Both the position numbers and the translations under genes were made by a program. From the NCBI RefSeq assembly GCF_003992665.1, contig NZ_RZMX01000018.1, positions 1-64,000 of the forward strand: DNA of 64,000 bases, read 5' to 3'. Under the pieces are notes generated by a model. It was given only the letters and a program-made list of their open reading frames with translations, did no database searches and was not told the origin of the DNA. The DNA is from Pelagibacterium montanilacus (lineage in GTDB: Bacteria; Pseudomonadota; Alphaproteobacteria; Rhizobiales; Devosiaceae). Of this stretch, positions 49,078 to 57,236 are shown one piece after another. How positions within the stretch are numbered: position 1 is the stretch's first letter; each line of letters begins with the position of its first letter.

Positions 49078-50569
49078 TATCGATTTGCCCAAGCTCGAGG
49101 TGCGGCGCTACAGCCAACTGGTCGACGGCAAGTCCGGCGAGGCGATGTCAGGGGAGCGCTTCGAGCGCAGAAGCCCGGCCCATGGCGTGGTTGTTGGCAA
49201 TTATCCCCTCGCCGATGTGGCTGACGCCCACGCTGCAGTCGCTGCAGCGCGTAATGCTTTCGACACGGGGCCCTGGCCGCGCATGTCAGCCAGGGAGCGG
49301 TCCGAAATCCTGCTTGTGATCTCCGAGCGCATTGCCGGGAATGCCGAAGAGCTGGCGATGATGGACGTGCTGGAAAGCGGCAAGCCCATTAGCCAGGCGC
49401 GCGGCGAGATGGCCGGGGCGGTCGATCTCTGGCGCTACGCCGCAGGCCAGGCCCGGTCCTTGCACGGCAGCGTTCCCGCGGGGCTGGGCCAGCATATGCT
49501 GGGGCTGATCGAGCGCGAGCCGGTGGGTGTCGTGGCGATGATCACCCCCTGGAATTTCCCCTTCGTGATCCTGAGCCAGAAGCTGCCCTTCGCGCTGGCG
49601 GCGGGGTGCACAGTTGCTCTCAAGCCCAGCGAGCTAACGCCGGGCTCGTCCCTGCGGCTGGGCGAGATGCTCAAGGATGCGGGCCTGCCCGATGGGGTCG
49701 TCAACATCGTGGTGGGCTATGGAAACACCGTGGGCCAGACCTTCGCCGAGCACGATGATGTCGACATGATCTCGTTCACCGGCTCGACCCAGGTGGGCAA
49801 GAGCGTGGTGCGCGCGGCAGCGGGCAATCTCAAGAAGGTGGCGCTGGAGCTGGGCGGCAAGAACCCCCAGATCGTCTGCGCCGACGCCGATCTCGACGCA
49901 GCAGCAGATGCCGCCGTTTTCGGCGTTTTCTTCAATGTCGGCCAGTGCTGCAATTCTTCGAGCCGGCTGATCGTCGAGCGCTCGGTGGCCAAGCGGTTCG
50001 AGGAAAAGCTCGCCGAACTGACCGCCCGGGTGCCGGTCGGCGACCCGCTTGACCCCGAGACCAGGGTCGGCGCGATCATCAACGACGCGCAGATGGAAAA
50101 GATCGAGGGCTATCTCAAGGGCGCGATCGAGGCGGGCGCGAACCCGCTGTGCGGAGCCGAGCGGATCAAAGCCAATGCGGGATTGTACTACGCGCCGACC
50201 CTGATGTCGGGCGTCACGCGCGACATGAAGATCGCGCGCGAAGAAGTATTCGGCCCGGTGCTCTCTATCCTGACCTTCGAGACGCTGGACGAAGCGATCG
50301 GGATTGCCAACGACACCCATTACGGGCTCTCCGCCGGCATCTGGACCTCCGATCATGATCGGGCTCTCATTGCGGCACGCGATTTGCGCGCAGGCACGGT
50401 GTGGGTCAACTGCTGGATGGACGGATTTTCCGAGATGCCGTTCGGCGGCGTTCGCCAGAGCGGGCTGGGCCGGGAGCAGGGCGCTCAGGCCATCGAGGAG
50501 TTCACCGAGCAGAAATCGGTGCTGTTCCACCGTGGGCCGCGCGCGGGGCGCTGGGTGCCCGGAGTCTAG
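49064..50569 (+). CDS. Aldehyde dehydrogenase
   Basis: 501 residues from ATG 49064, with AAGGAG upstream inside the end of the GMC gene. NAD(P)-dependent ALDH superfamily: TPWNFP near 166, active-site Glu in LELGGKNPQ, and catalytic Cys296 in NVGQCCNSSSRL; the C-terminus has the MPFGGVRQSGLGREQG motif. It oxidises an aldehyde, presumably the product of the GMC enzyme, to a carboxylate that the CoA-transferase can activate. Closest broad class is betaine/succinate-semialdehyde type; substrate not predictable. Confidence 0.94.
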   Translation: MNALNIDLPKLEVRRYSQLVDGKSGEAMSGERFERRSPAHGVVVGNYPLADVADAHAAVAAARNAFDTGPWPRMSARERSEILLVISERIAGNAEELAMMDVLESGKPISQARGEMAGAVDLWRYAAGQARSLHGSVPAGLGQHMLGLIEREPVGVVAMITPWNFPFVILSQKLPFALAAGCTVALKPSELTPGSSLRLGEMLKDAGLPDGVVNIVVGYGNTVGQTFAEHDDVDMISFTGSTQVGKSVVRAAAGNLKKVALELGGKNPQIVCADADLDAAADAAVFGVFFNVGQCCNSSSRLIVERSVAKRFEEKLAELTARVPVGDPLDPETRVGAIINDAQMEKIEGYLKGAIEAGANPLCGAERIKANAGLYYAPTLMSGVTRDMKIAREEVFGPVLSILTFETLDEAIGIANDTHYGLSAGIWTSDHDRALIAARDLRAGTVWVNCWMDGFSEMPFGGVRQSGLGREQGAQAIEEFTEQKSVLFHRGPRAGRWVPGV

Positions 50570-50588
50570 GTTTTCAAAGGAGCCGGCC

Positions 50589-51365
50589 ATGGTCCAGCGG
50601 ATATTTGCGATCATTGGGTACCCGATCGGGCAGGTTCGGTCACCCGAGGTGTTCAACACCCGGCTCAAGGCGGCGGGTAGCAACAATCTGATGGTGCCGC
50701 TGGAGGTTGCGCCTGAGGATTTCGCATCGGCTGTGGCAGGTCTGCGCGTAATGGTGAATTTTGCCGGTCTGGTTGTGACCGTGCCGCACAAGATCCGGGC
50801 AGCGGAACTGGCGATCCGGTCGTCGGCGCGCGTGCGAGCGGCGGGCGCCGCCAACCTGCTGCGGCCCATCTCCGGGGGCTGGGAGGCCGAACTTACCGAC
50901 GGGATTGGCTTCGTTGCTGGATTGCTGGCAGAAGGTCATGCGGTTGCGGGCCAAAGGGTCGCAATAGTCGGGGCGGGTGGCGCGGGACTGGCCATCGCCG
51001 AAGCGCTGCTTGCGGCAGGCGCTGAGGTTGCGATTACTGATGTCAACCCGGCGCGCTGCGAAGCCGCGGGCCAGCGCCTGTCCGGGCTGGGGCGGTTCCG
51101 GATTGCAGCCCCGTCTCGCAACGACGGGATCGTCGTCAACGCCACGCCGCTCGGCATGGCCGCTGGAGACCCGATCCCGGTCGATCTCGACGCAATTGGC
51201 CCCGAGGCGCTGGTTGCCGAGGCCATCATGAAGCCGGCAATGACGCCTCTGCTCGAACAGGCCGAGCGCCGCGGACATAGGACCCATGCAGGCCGTCACA
51301 TGCTCGACGGCCAGGTGCCTGCGATCTGGGACTTTCTCGGAATGCCGGACGGCCGGGCGGGATAG
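50589..51365 (+). CDS. Shikimate dehydrogenase-like protein
   Basis: 258 residues from ATG 50589, with AAAGGAG upstream. Shikimate_DH N-domain: AIIGYPIGQVRSPEVFNTRL, and VTVPHK with the catalytic-type Lys. NAD(P)-binding motif GAGGAG near 123; C-terminal LVAEAIMKPAMTPLLEQAERRGHRTHAGRHML. AroE has DxxYxPxxTPLL and xGxxMLxxQ; here the residues around MKPAMTPLL keep part of this. It is not near any aro genes; in this operon it may reduce or oxidise a cyclic or branched hydroxy acid such as quinate, shikimate or a related compound. Confidence 0.85.
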   Translation: MVQRIFAIIGYPIGQVRSPEVFNTRLKAAGSNNLMVPLEVAPEDFASAVAGLRVMVNFAGLVVTVPHKIRAAELAIRSSARVRAAGAANLLRPISGGWEAELTDGIGFVAGLLAEGHAVAGQRVAIVGAGGAGLAIAEALLAAGAEVAITDVNPARCEAAGQRLSGLGRFRIAAPSRNDGIVVNATPLGMAAGDPIPVDLDAIGPEALVAEAIMKPAMTPLLEQAERRGHRTHAGRHMLDGQVPAIWDFLGMPDGRAG

Positions 51366-51386
51366 GGGCCGAAGCAACGCGCTGGG

Positions 51387-52094
51387 TCAGGCACGCTTGA
51401 GCCGGGGAGGTTGTGAACTGACGTGTTCTTCCTCCACTGCCCGCCTCGCATGGGCGAGATGGGCCCGCATTTCCCGCTCGGCCTGGTCCGGATCACGCGC
51501 GCGCATGGCTGCGAGAATCTTTCTGTGCTCGTTGAGGGCTTCCTTGGCGCGACCCGCGCGCTCGCTGGAGCGATATCTGTAGACACGCAGCATGTGGTAG
51601 AGATCCTCGCTCAGCATCTCGATGAGACGGCGATTGCCACTGGCGAGAATGATGCGGAAATGGAAGTCGTAGTCTCCCGGCTTCTGGAAATAATGCGCAC
51701 CAGCCTGCAGCCCGATGTCCTTTTCGTGCGTGGTCAGGAGCTTGTCCAATTCGTCCAGATCGGCTGCGGTGATCCGCTCGGTTGCAAGTCGACACGCCAT
51801 GCCCTCGAGCGCTTCCCGGACAGTGAGAAGCTGGACGAGATCGTCATGAGATCTCTGGGCAACCCGTACCCCGCTTCGGGCAATTCGCTCCACCAGCCGC
51901 TTGCCCTCAAGGCGCAGTATGGCTTCGCGCACCGGCCCCCTGCTGATCCCGAACGCCTTGGACAGGGCAAGTTCATCGAGTCGCGCGCCGGGCGGATAGT
52001 CACCCTTGATGATCGCTTCCTCCAGCCACTCAAAGGCCTGGTCGGCCAAGGTCGGGCCCAATTGGGGAGGAGGCATGTCTGCGAATCCTTTCAA
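51387..52094 (-). CDS. GntR-family (FCD) regulator of the Prp-like/Tct cluster
   Basis: 235 residues. The winged HTH (about 14-75) reads ADQAFEWLEEAIIKGDYPPGARLDELALSKAFGISRGPVREAILRLEGKRLVERIARSGVRV. FCD domain about 90-215 (LLTVREALEGMACRLATERI, FHFRIILASGNRRLIEM). Divergent from the prpF-like gene; the 176-bp gap contains TGTCGAC-type dyads that suit a dimeric GntR regulator. Likely represses the 52-60 kb catabolic operon in the absence of substrate. Confidence 0.92.
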   Translation of the reverse strand: MKGFADMPPPQLGPTLADQAFEWLEEAIIKGDYPPGARLDELALSKAFGISRGPVREAILRLEGKRLVERIARSGVRVAQRSHDDLVQLLTVREALEGMACRLATERITAADLDELDKLLTTHEKDIGLQAGAHYFQKPGDYDFHFRIILASGNRRLIEMLSEDLYHMLRVYRYRSSERAGRAKEALNEHRKILAAMRARDPDQAEREMRAHLAHARRAVEEEHVSSQPPRLKRA

Positions 52095-52113
52095 CTTTCA
52101 ACGGCCTGAATTT

Positions 52114-52229
52114 ACAACGTTGTGGGTCTTGTGTCGACAATTGGCGTGCCAACTGCTGTTCGTAGCTGGGCTCCAAGCGCGCCTGTGATCGGTGTTGTCG
52201 ACCTGTTAGGCAGTTTTGTGTTGACACAA
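52114..52229. promoter_or_regulatory. GntR operator cluster upstream of the prpF-like gene
   Basis: Contains ACAACGTTGT (52114-52123, perfect), TGTCGACA (52132-52139, perfect), a second TGTCGAC at 52196-52202, and TTGTGT-TG-ACACAA (52216-52229), which includes a -35-like TTGACA (52221-52226). Several related dyads in one divergent gap suggest binding by the adjacent GntR protein. Confidence 0.55.
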
Positions 52230-52270
52230 ATAGGGCATCTGAGTCATCAGGGGCAAGAAAGGGAGGCGTG

Positions 52271-53413
52271 ATGCAGGACAGGCTCAAATGCACGATCATG
52301 CGCGGTGGCACGAGCCGCGGCGTTTTTCTTGATGGCGCGGCGCTGCCGCAGGACATCAAGGCGCGGGAAAGTGTGATCCTGCGCGTATTCGGCTCCCCCG
52401 ACCGGCGCCAGATCGACGGGCTTGGAGGCGCGGATCCCCTGACGAGCAAGCTGGCGATCATCGATCGTCCGGACGAAGAGCTCCGGGAGACAAGCGATCT
52501 CGTCTACACCTTCGGTCAAGTCGGCATCGCGCATGCGGAGGTCGATTGGCACAGCCTGTGCGGCAACATCACAGCGGCGGTCGGTGTCTATGCGATCCAG
52601 GAGGGGTTCGTTGAGCCGCGCGCGCCGGTGACGACGGTTCGGGTCTACAACACCAATCTGCATCGCCACCTTCTGGTGGATGTCCCGGTTTCCGGTGGCG
52701 CAGTGGTTTCCCAAGGCGATTACGCGGTGCCCGGTGTGCCGGGTACCGGCGCACGGATCGATATCGATTTCTCCCAAACGGCCGGCGCTGCCGTCGGCGA
52801 CCTGCTTCCGACGGGCAATCGCGTGGATGTGCTCGATATCGAGGGGCTGGGGGCGGTTGAGGTCTCTCTTCTCGATATCGGCAATGCCCATGTGTTCGTG
52901 CGGGCCGCCGATGTCGGCATGAAAGGCACCGAAAGTGCCGCGGAGATCGACCGCGATCCCGAGCTTCTGGCCAGGCTTGAACTGATCAGGGGCGCTGCAG
53001 CCGTGCGTCTGGGCATGACCACTGGCACGCCGGTCGAGGCCCGTGACCAGAGCCCGGCCGTCCCGATCCTTGGCGTCATCTCCAGCCCTGCGGACTATAT
53101 CAGCGCTCTCGACGGCAAGGCGGTAAGCGCGGCGGATGTCGACGTCGTCTCTCGCCTGCAGTTCATGCAGCAGACCCACAAGACATATGCCGGGACCAGC
53201 ACCGCCTGCACCGGCGTTGCTGCCCGCGTTTCCGGGACGATCGTGCATCAGATGGCGCGTCCGACCAACGGGCGGATTTTCCGGATCGGCCATCCGGCCG
53301 GCGTCATAGAAACCCAGGCCGAGGTTGAGGAGAGCGGCGGCGAGCTGATCGTGCGCCGGGCGACCCTGGGGCGGACGGCACGGCGGATCTTGGACGGAAC
53401 GGTTTATCTCTGA
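52271..53413 (+). CDS. PrpF-family isomerase (methylaconitate / aconitate isomerase-like)
   Basis: 380 residues from ATG 52271 with GGGAGG upstream. PrpF family (two-domain diaminopimelate-epimerase-like fold): LKCTIMRGGTSRGVFLDGAALP near the start, FGSPDRRQIDGLGGADPLTSKLAII, CGNITAAVGVYAI with the active-site Cys, and HKTYAGTSTACTGVAARVSGT with a Cys near the C-terminal catalytic position. PrpF enzymes isomerise a double bond or invert a proton in 2-methylaconitate, aconitate or similar acids. First gene of the operon after the GntR regulator. Confidence 0.88.
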   Translation: MQDRLKCTIMRGGTSRGVFLDGAALPQDIKARESVILRVFGSPDRRQIDGLGGADPLTSKLAIIDRPDEELRETSDLVYTFGQVGIAHAEVDWHSLCGNITAAVGVYAIQEGFVEPRAPVTTVRVYNTNLHRHLLVDVPVSGGAVVSQGDYAVPGVPGTGARIDIDFSQTAGAAVGDLLPTGNRVDVLDIEGLGAVEVSLLDIGNAHVFVRAADVGMKGTESAAEIDRDPELLARLELIRGAAAVRLGMTTGTPVEARDQSPAVPILGVISSPADYISALDGKAVSAADVDVVSRLQFMQQTHKTYAGTSTACTGVAARVSGTIVHQMARPTNGRIFRIGHPAGVIETQAEVEESGGELIVRRATLGRTARRILDGTVYL

Positions 53414-53509
53414 ACTACCGGCCTTGTCACAGGCGGTGCCGTTTTGGTCACCGCGTCGGGTCAGGCTCCACACGAATAAAGCATCAAATATCAAGCCATG
53501 AGGACCTCA

Positions 53510-54868
53510 ATGACCCAGACGCGTGCCGAAACTCTTGCCGCACATTTCGTTTCAATGCGCAGCAGGGATTTGCCAGAGACCCGGATCGAGCGCGCCAAGG
53601 TTCTGCTGCTCGACTATCTGGGTGTGGCGCTCGGTGGCAGCGGAACCGCGAGCGGCAAGGTCGCTGCGGAGTTCTCGGCCCGCCAGGGCGGCAGGCAAGG
53701 CGCAACCATCATCGGTGACGGGCGCCGCGTTCCCCCGATGCAGGCGGCGTTCTCCAATGCCATCGCCTCGCACAGCATCGAACTCGACGATGTCGACATT
53801 CTGGCGCTGTTCCACTTCAGCCCGCCCGTCGTCTCGGCCGCTTTGGCGGTCGCCGAGGAAACCGGAGCATCGGGCGCCGACTTGCTCAAGGCCATTGCGT
53901 TGGGCTGCGAGATGATGTCGAGGGCAAGCCACGCGGCGAACTTTTCGCTGCGCGATCGCGGGTTCCACACGACCCCAACCTGCGGGGTCTTCGGCGCCAC
54001 CGTCGCTGCAGCCACGCTGATGGACCTCGACGTCGACCAGATGGTTTCGGCTCTGGGGCTGGCCGGGGCACAGGCCTCGGGTCTGATGGAAATGTACGGC
54101 CCGTCCATGCAGAAGCGGTTCAACCCCGGTCCAGCGGCACGCAACGGCGTGACGGCAGCGGAGATGGCCAAGCTGGGCTTCACCGGCGCTGCAACGATAT
54201 TCGAGGGCGAGCGAGGGTTTCTCGCGGCCTTCACCGATGAGAGCGATGCAGAAGCATTGACGCGCAATCTCGGCACCGATTTCCCCGATGAGTTCGAGTA
54301 CAAGGCCTATTCCTGCGCGCGGCCCATTCACAACGCCATCGACTGCGCGCTCGACGTGCGGTCGCATCTGGACGAGCCGCTGTCCAACATCACGCACATC
54401 ACCATGCGCCGGCATTCCAAGTGGGCGCGCTATCATGACAACAAGCGGCCCCAGACCTACCACGAGGCCCAGGTCAGCCTGCCGTACTCGGTGGCCGTGG
54501 CGCTCATCGAAGGCGCGGCGCTCTTTCCCCAGTACAGCAACGACAAGCTCTCGGACCCGGAAATCCAGCGACTCTCCGATCTGGTCGAGATCGTCGTCGA
54601 TGATTCCCTGCCGCGCGGGGTGTCCTGCCTGATGGAAGTGACGACGTCCGCGGGGGGGAGCGAGCTTTCCTCGCAGATCGATCATCCAAAGGGCTCGATC
54701 GAGAACCCGATGAACCGTGACGAGCACCGCGCCAAGGTCCGGCTTCTGGCCGAGCCGGTGGTCGGCGCCGGGGGGGTCCAGCAGCTTTTCGACGCGGTCG
54801 ACGCGCTCGAGAGTGCGGGCTCGGTGAGCGCACTGGTGAGCGCCGTGGTTCCCGGAACGCAGGCATGA
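53510..54868 (+). CDS. MmgE/PrpD-family protein 1 (dehydratase/decarboxylase/epimerase class)
   Basis: 452 residues from ATG 53510. MmgE/PrpD fold: helical domain with DYLGVALGG, HSIELDDVDILALFHFSPPVV where canonical members have DFDDxH...HPG, GCEMMSRASHAANFSLRDRGFHTTPTCGVFGATVAAA, and KRFNPGPAARNGVTAAEMA with the conserved Lys. Its H102 is followed by Phe-Ser-Pro instead of Pro-Gly, so the active-site loop differs from its partner gene. Family members dehydrate 2-methylcitrate, decarboxylate cis-aconitate or epimerise iminodisuccinate. It overlaps the second paralog by 4 bp (ATGA). Confidence 0.88.
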   Translation: MTQTRAETLAAHFVSMRSRDLPETRIERAKVLLLDYLGVALGGSGTASGKVAAEFSARQGGRQGATIIGDGRRVPPMQAAFSNAIASHSIELDDVDILALFHFSPPVVSAALAVAEETGASGADLLKAIALGCEMMSRASHAANFSLRDRGFHTTPTCGVFGATVAAATLMDLDVDQMVSALGLAGAQASGLMEMYGPSMQKRFNPGPAARNGVTAAEMAKLGFTGAATIFEGERGFLAAFTDESDAEALTRNLGTDFPDEFEYKAYSCARPIHNAIDCALDVRSHLDEPLSNITHITMRRHSKWARYHDNKRPQTYHEAQVSLPYSVAVALIEGAALFPQYSNDKLSDPEIQRLSDLVEIVVDDSLPRGVSCLMEVTTSAGGSELSSQIDHPKGSIENPMNRDEHRAKVRLLAEPVVGAGGVQQLFDAVDALESAGSVSALVSAVVPGTQA

Positions 54869-56280
54869 GCAGTGCGACAGAGACAGGATCGGCAAGCCCG
54901 ACCCGGGACATTGCAGCGTTCGTGGCCGAGCTTGTGCCCGACGACGTTCCGGGGTCTCTCGAGGCTATCCTGACGTCGGCGGTGATCGATTCCATTGGCT
55001 GTGCGGTCTACGGCTCGACCACCGAGGCGTGTCGCGTCGTGAACCAGTATGCTGTCGAACAGGCCGGTCCTGCACAAGCTTCCATCTGGAGTTCGGGCGG
55101 AGCGGCGAAAGTGTCGATGATCAATGCCGCACTGAGCAATGGCGTGGCCATTCACGGCTTCGACTTCGACGACCACAGCCGCGCCAAGATCCACCCCGGT
55201 GCCGTGGTGATCGCCGCTGCCTTTGCAGCTGGCGAGCACACCGGCTGCAGCGGCAGAACCCTGCTTGCAGCGATCGCCGCCGGCTACGAAGTCATGAACA
55301 GGGCCAGCCTTGCAGCGGGCCCGAACCAGGCGCGCACCAAGGGCTGGCACCTGACCGGCACCACGGGAACATTTGCTGCAGCCGCGGCAACGAGCGTGAT
55401 CTTCGGGCTGGACGCGGAGCAGACGGCAAGCGCGCTGGGCATAGCGGGCAGCCATTCTTCGGGAACCTGGGCCTTCAATGCCGAGGGCGCGATGACAAAG
55501 CGCCTGCATGCGGGCCTCGCCGCCCAGAGCGGCATCCGGTCTGCCGATCTGGCGCGCCGCGGCTTTTATGGCGGGGCCAGCATTTTCGAGACCACCGATG
55601 GCGGATTTCTCAAGATGGCTTCGGATGATCCAAGGCCGTCAGAGCTGACCCGGGATCTGGGCCGTACGTGGCGCGCCAAGGGCGCGTGCCTCAAGCCCTA
55701 CGCGTGCTGCGGCAGCAACCATGCCGCTGTCGATGCGGTTCTGGACCTGTGCGAAAGCAATGGCCTGGGCGCCGACGACATCGAGCGGGTGACCGTGGGC
55801 GTGAGCCGTGTGGTCGAGCTTCAGACCGGCTTTCCCTATCGCAGGTCGAGCGTCCTCAACGCCCAGATGAGCATTCGCTACAACCTGGCCATTGCCATCC
55901 TCGACGGAGCAGCGCTGGTTCCGCAGTTCTCGCCCGAGCGTATTGCGGATCCTGCGATCGATGCACTGATCGAGCGGATCGACGTGCGCGTCGACCCGGA
56001 CATGGACGCTGTCTATCCCGATCTCTACGCCGGGATCGTCACGCTGACCCTGCGGGATGGGCGCGAGCTGACCCGCCGTGTCGACCACTCGAGGGGCATG
56101 CCCGAGAACCCTATGACTGCCGAGGAACGCGATGCCAAGTTCCGGTCGCTGACCAGCCATGCAGGCAGTGCCGGGTCGGAGGCATTGCTCGCTGAGCTTC
56201 GCACCATTTTCGAAACGCCCGATATCCGGGGCATATGCGAGACCCTGAGAGCTCTATCGAGCCCCCATGGGGCAAGCTGA
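54865..56280 (+). CDS. MmgE/PrpD-family protein 2
   Basis: 471 residues, start overlapping the stop of paralog 1. Canonical active-site elements: HGFDFDDHSRAKIHPGAVV (H110 in the HPG), GYEVMNRASLAAGPNQARTKGWHLTGTTGTFAAAAAT, TKRLHAGLAAQSG with the conserved Lys, and KPYACCGSNHAAVDAVL with the late Lys/Tyr region. It could be the active dehydratase or decarboxylase of the pair, while paralog 1 acts on another step or forms a heteromer with it. Reaction not predictable beyond proton abstraction next to a carboxylate. Confidence 0.88.
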   Translation: MSSATETGSASPTRDIAAFVAELVPDDVPGSLEAILTSAVIDSIGCAVYGSTTEACRVVNQYAVEQAGPAQASIWSSGGAAKVSMINAALSNGVAIHGFDFDDHSRAKIHPGAVVIAAAFAAGEHTGCSGRTLLAAIAAGYEVMNRASLAAGPNQARTKGWHLTGTTGTFAAAAATSVIFGLDAEQTASALGIAGSHSSGTWAFNAEGAMTKRLHAGLAAQSGIRSADLARRGFYGGASIFETTDGGFLKMASDDPRPSELTRDLGRTWRAKGACLKPYACCGSNHAAVDAVLDLCESNGLGADDIERVTVGVSRVVELQTGFPYRRSSVLNAQMSIRYNLAIAILDGAALVPQFSPERIADPAIDALIERIDVRVDPDMDAVYPDLYAGIVTLTLRDGRELTRRVDHSRGMPENPMTAEERDAKFRSLTSHAGSAGSEALLAELRTIFETPDIRGICETLRALSSPHGAS

Positions 56281-56330
56281 GTGCCAAGTTGCCGAGACCA
56301 CTCATCCAATAATAATCAAGTGGAATACAA

Positions 56331-57236
56331 ATGACCCAGACCGCCAAACTTAAAGAGTTGATCGCCCAACGCAAAGCGGTCCTCGCACCTGGTGCAGCCA
56401 ATGCGTTGTTTGCGCGCGTCATCGAGGAAGTCGGGTTCGACGTCGTCTATGTCACCGGCGCCGGGATCGCGAACATGCACCTGGGCAAGCCTGACATCGG
56501 CCTGACCTCGCTTGCCGATATAGCTTACACCGTTTCCGCCATCGCGGACTCGGTCGAGCTGCCGCTCGTTGTTGATGCCGATACAGGCTTCGGCAATGCG
56601 CTCAACATGCGTCACACGGTCCGGGTGCTCGAGCGGGCGGGTGCCTGCGGCCTCCAGATCGAGGACCAGATCTTCCCAAAGAGGTGCGGACACTTCGCCG
56701 GCAAGTCGGTGATTTCGACCGGTGAGATGGTGGACAAGATCAAATCGGCCGCCGACGCGCGGCGCGACCAGGACTTGCAGATCATCGCCCGGACCGATGC
56801 ACGCGCCATAGAGGGCCTCGATGCAGCGATCGACCGCGCACAGGCCTATGCCGAAGCGGGCGCAGACCTGACCTTCGTGGAAGCCCCGCTCGACGAAGCC
56901 GAACTGGCGCGGATCGGCACGGAAATCCCGGTGCCACAGGTTGCCAATATCGTCTTCGGGGGGCGGACGCCCGATCCCGGGCAGCAGGCCTTGTCCGATA
57001 TGGGCTTCTCGCTCGTGCTTTACGCCAATGCGTCGCTGCAGGCCGCTCTCAAGGCCAGCTATGACGTGCTGGGCGGGCTACGCCGGGATGGATCGCTCGC
57101 CGGGGTCTCCGAACTCCTGGCGTCGTTCGAGGAACGCCAGAGAACTGTCCAGAAGCCCATGTGGGATGCTCTGGAACAGCGCTTTGAAAGCAACGATCGC
57201 AATAACTTCAAGGAGGAGAGCAATGCGAAACTTTAA
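56331..57236 (+). CDS. Isocitrate lyase/PEP-mutase family lyase (PrpB / dimethylmalate-lyase-like)
   Basis: 301 residues. TIM-barrel: VDADTGFGN with Mg2+ ligands D82 and D84, and the gating-loop motif K117-R-C-G-H121 characteristic of 2-methylisocitrate lyase and dimethylmalate lyase, where Cys119 is the proton donor. LQIIARTDARAIEGLDAAIDRAQAYAEAGAD follows. It cleaves a hydroxy tricarboxylate or dicarboxylate into pyruvate or an oxo acid plus a second acid. Follows the two MmgE/PrpD genes by 50 bp and overlaps tctC by 14 bp. Confidence 0.9.
   Translation: MTQTAKLKELIAQRKAVLAPGAANALFARVIEEVGFDVVYVTGAGIANMHLGKPDIGLTSLADIAYTVSAIADSVELPLVVDADTGFGNALNMRHTVRVLERAGACGLQIEDQIFPKRCGHFAGKSVISTGEMVDKIKSAADARRDQDLQIIARTDARAIEGLDAAIDRAQAYAEAGADLTFVEAPLDEAELARIGTEIPVPQVANIVFGGRTPDPGQQALSDMGFSLVLYANASLQAALKASYDVLGGLRRDGSLAGVSELLASFEERQRTVQKPMWDALEQRFESNDRNNFKEESNAKL

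Noticed and set aside
47449-50569. Choline to glycine betaine pathway (betA/betB)
   Set aside because: GMC oxidoreductase and aldehyde dehydrogenase are adjacent, but there is no betI, betC or choline importer and they sit in a CoA-transferase operon under a LacI operator.
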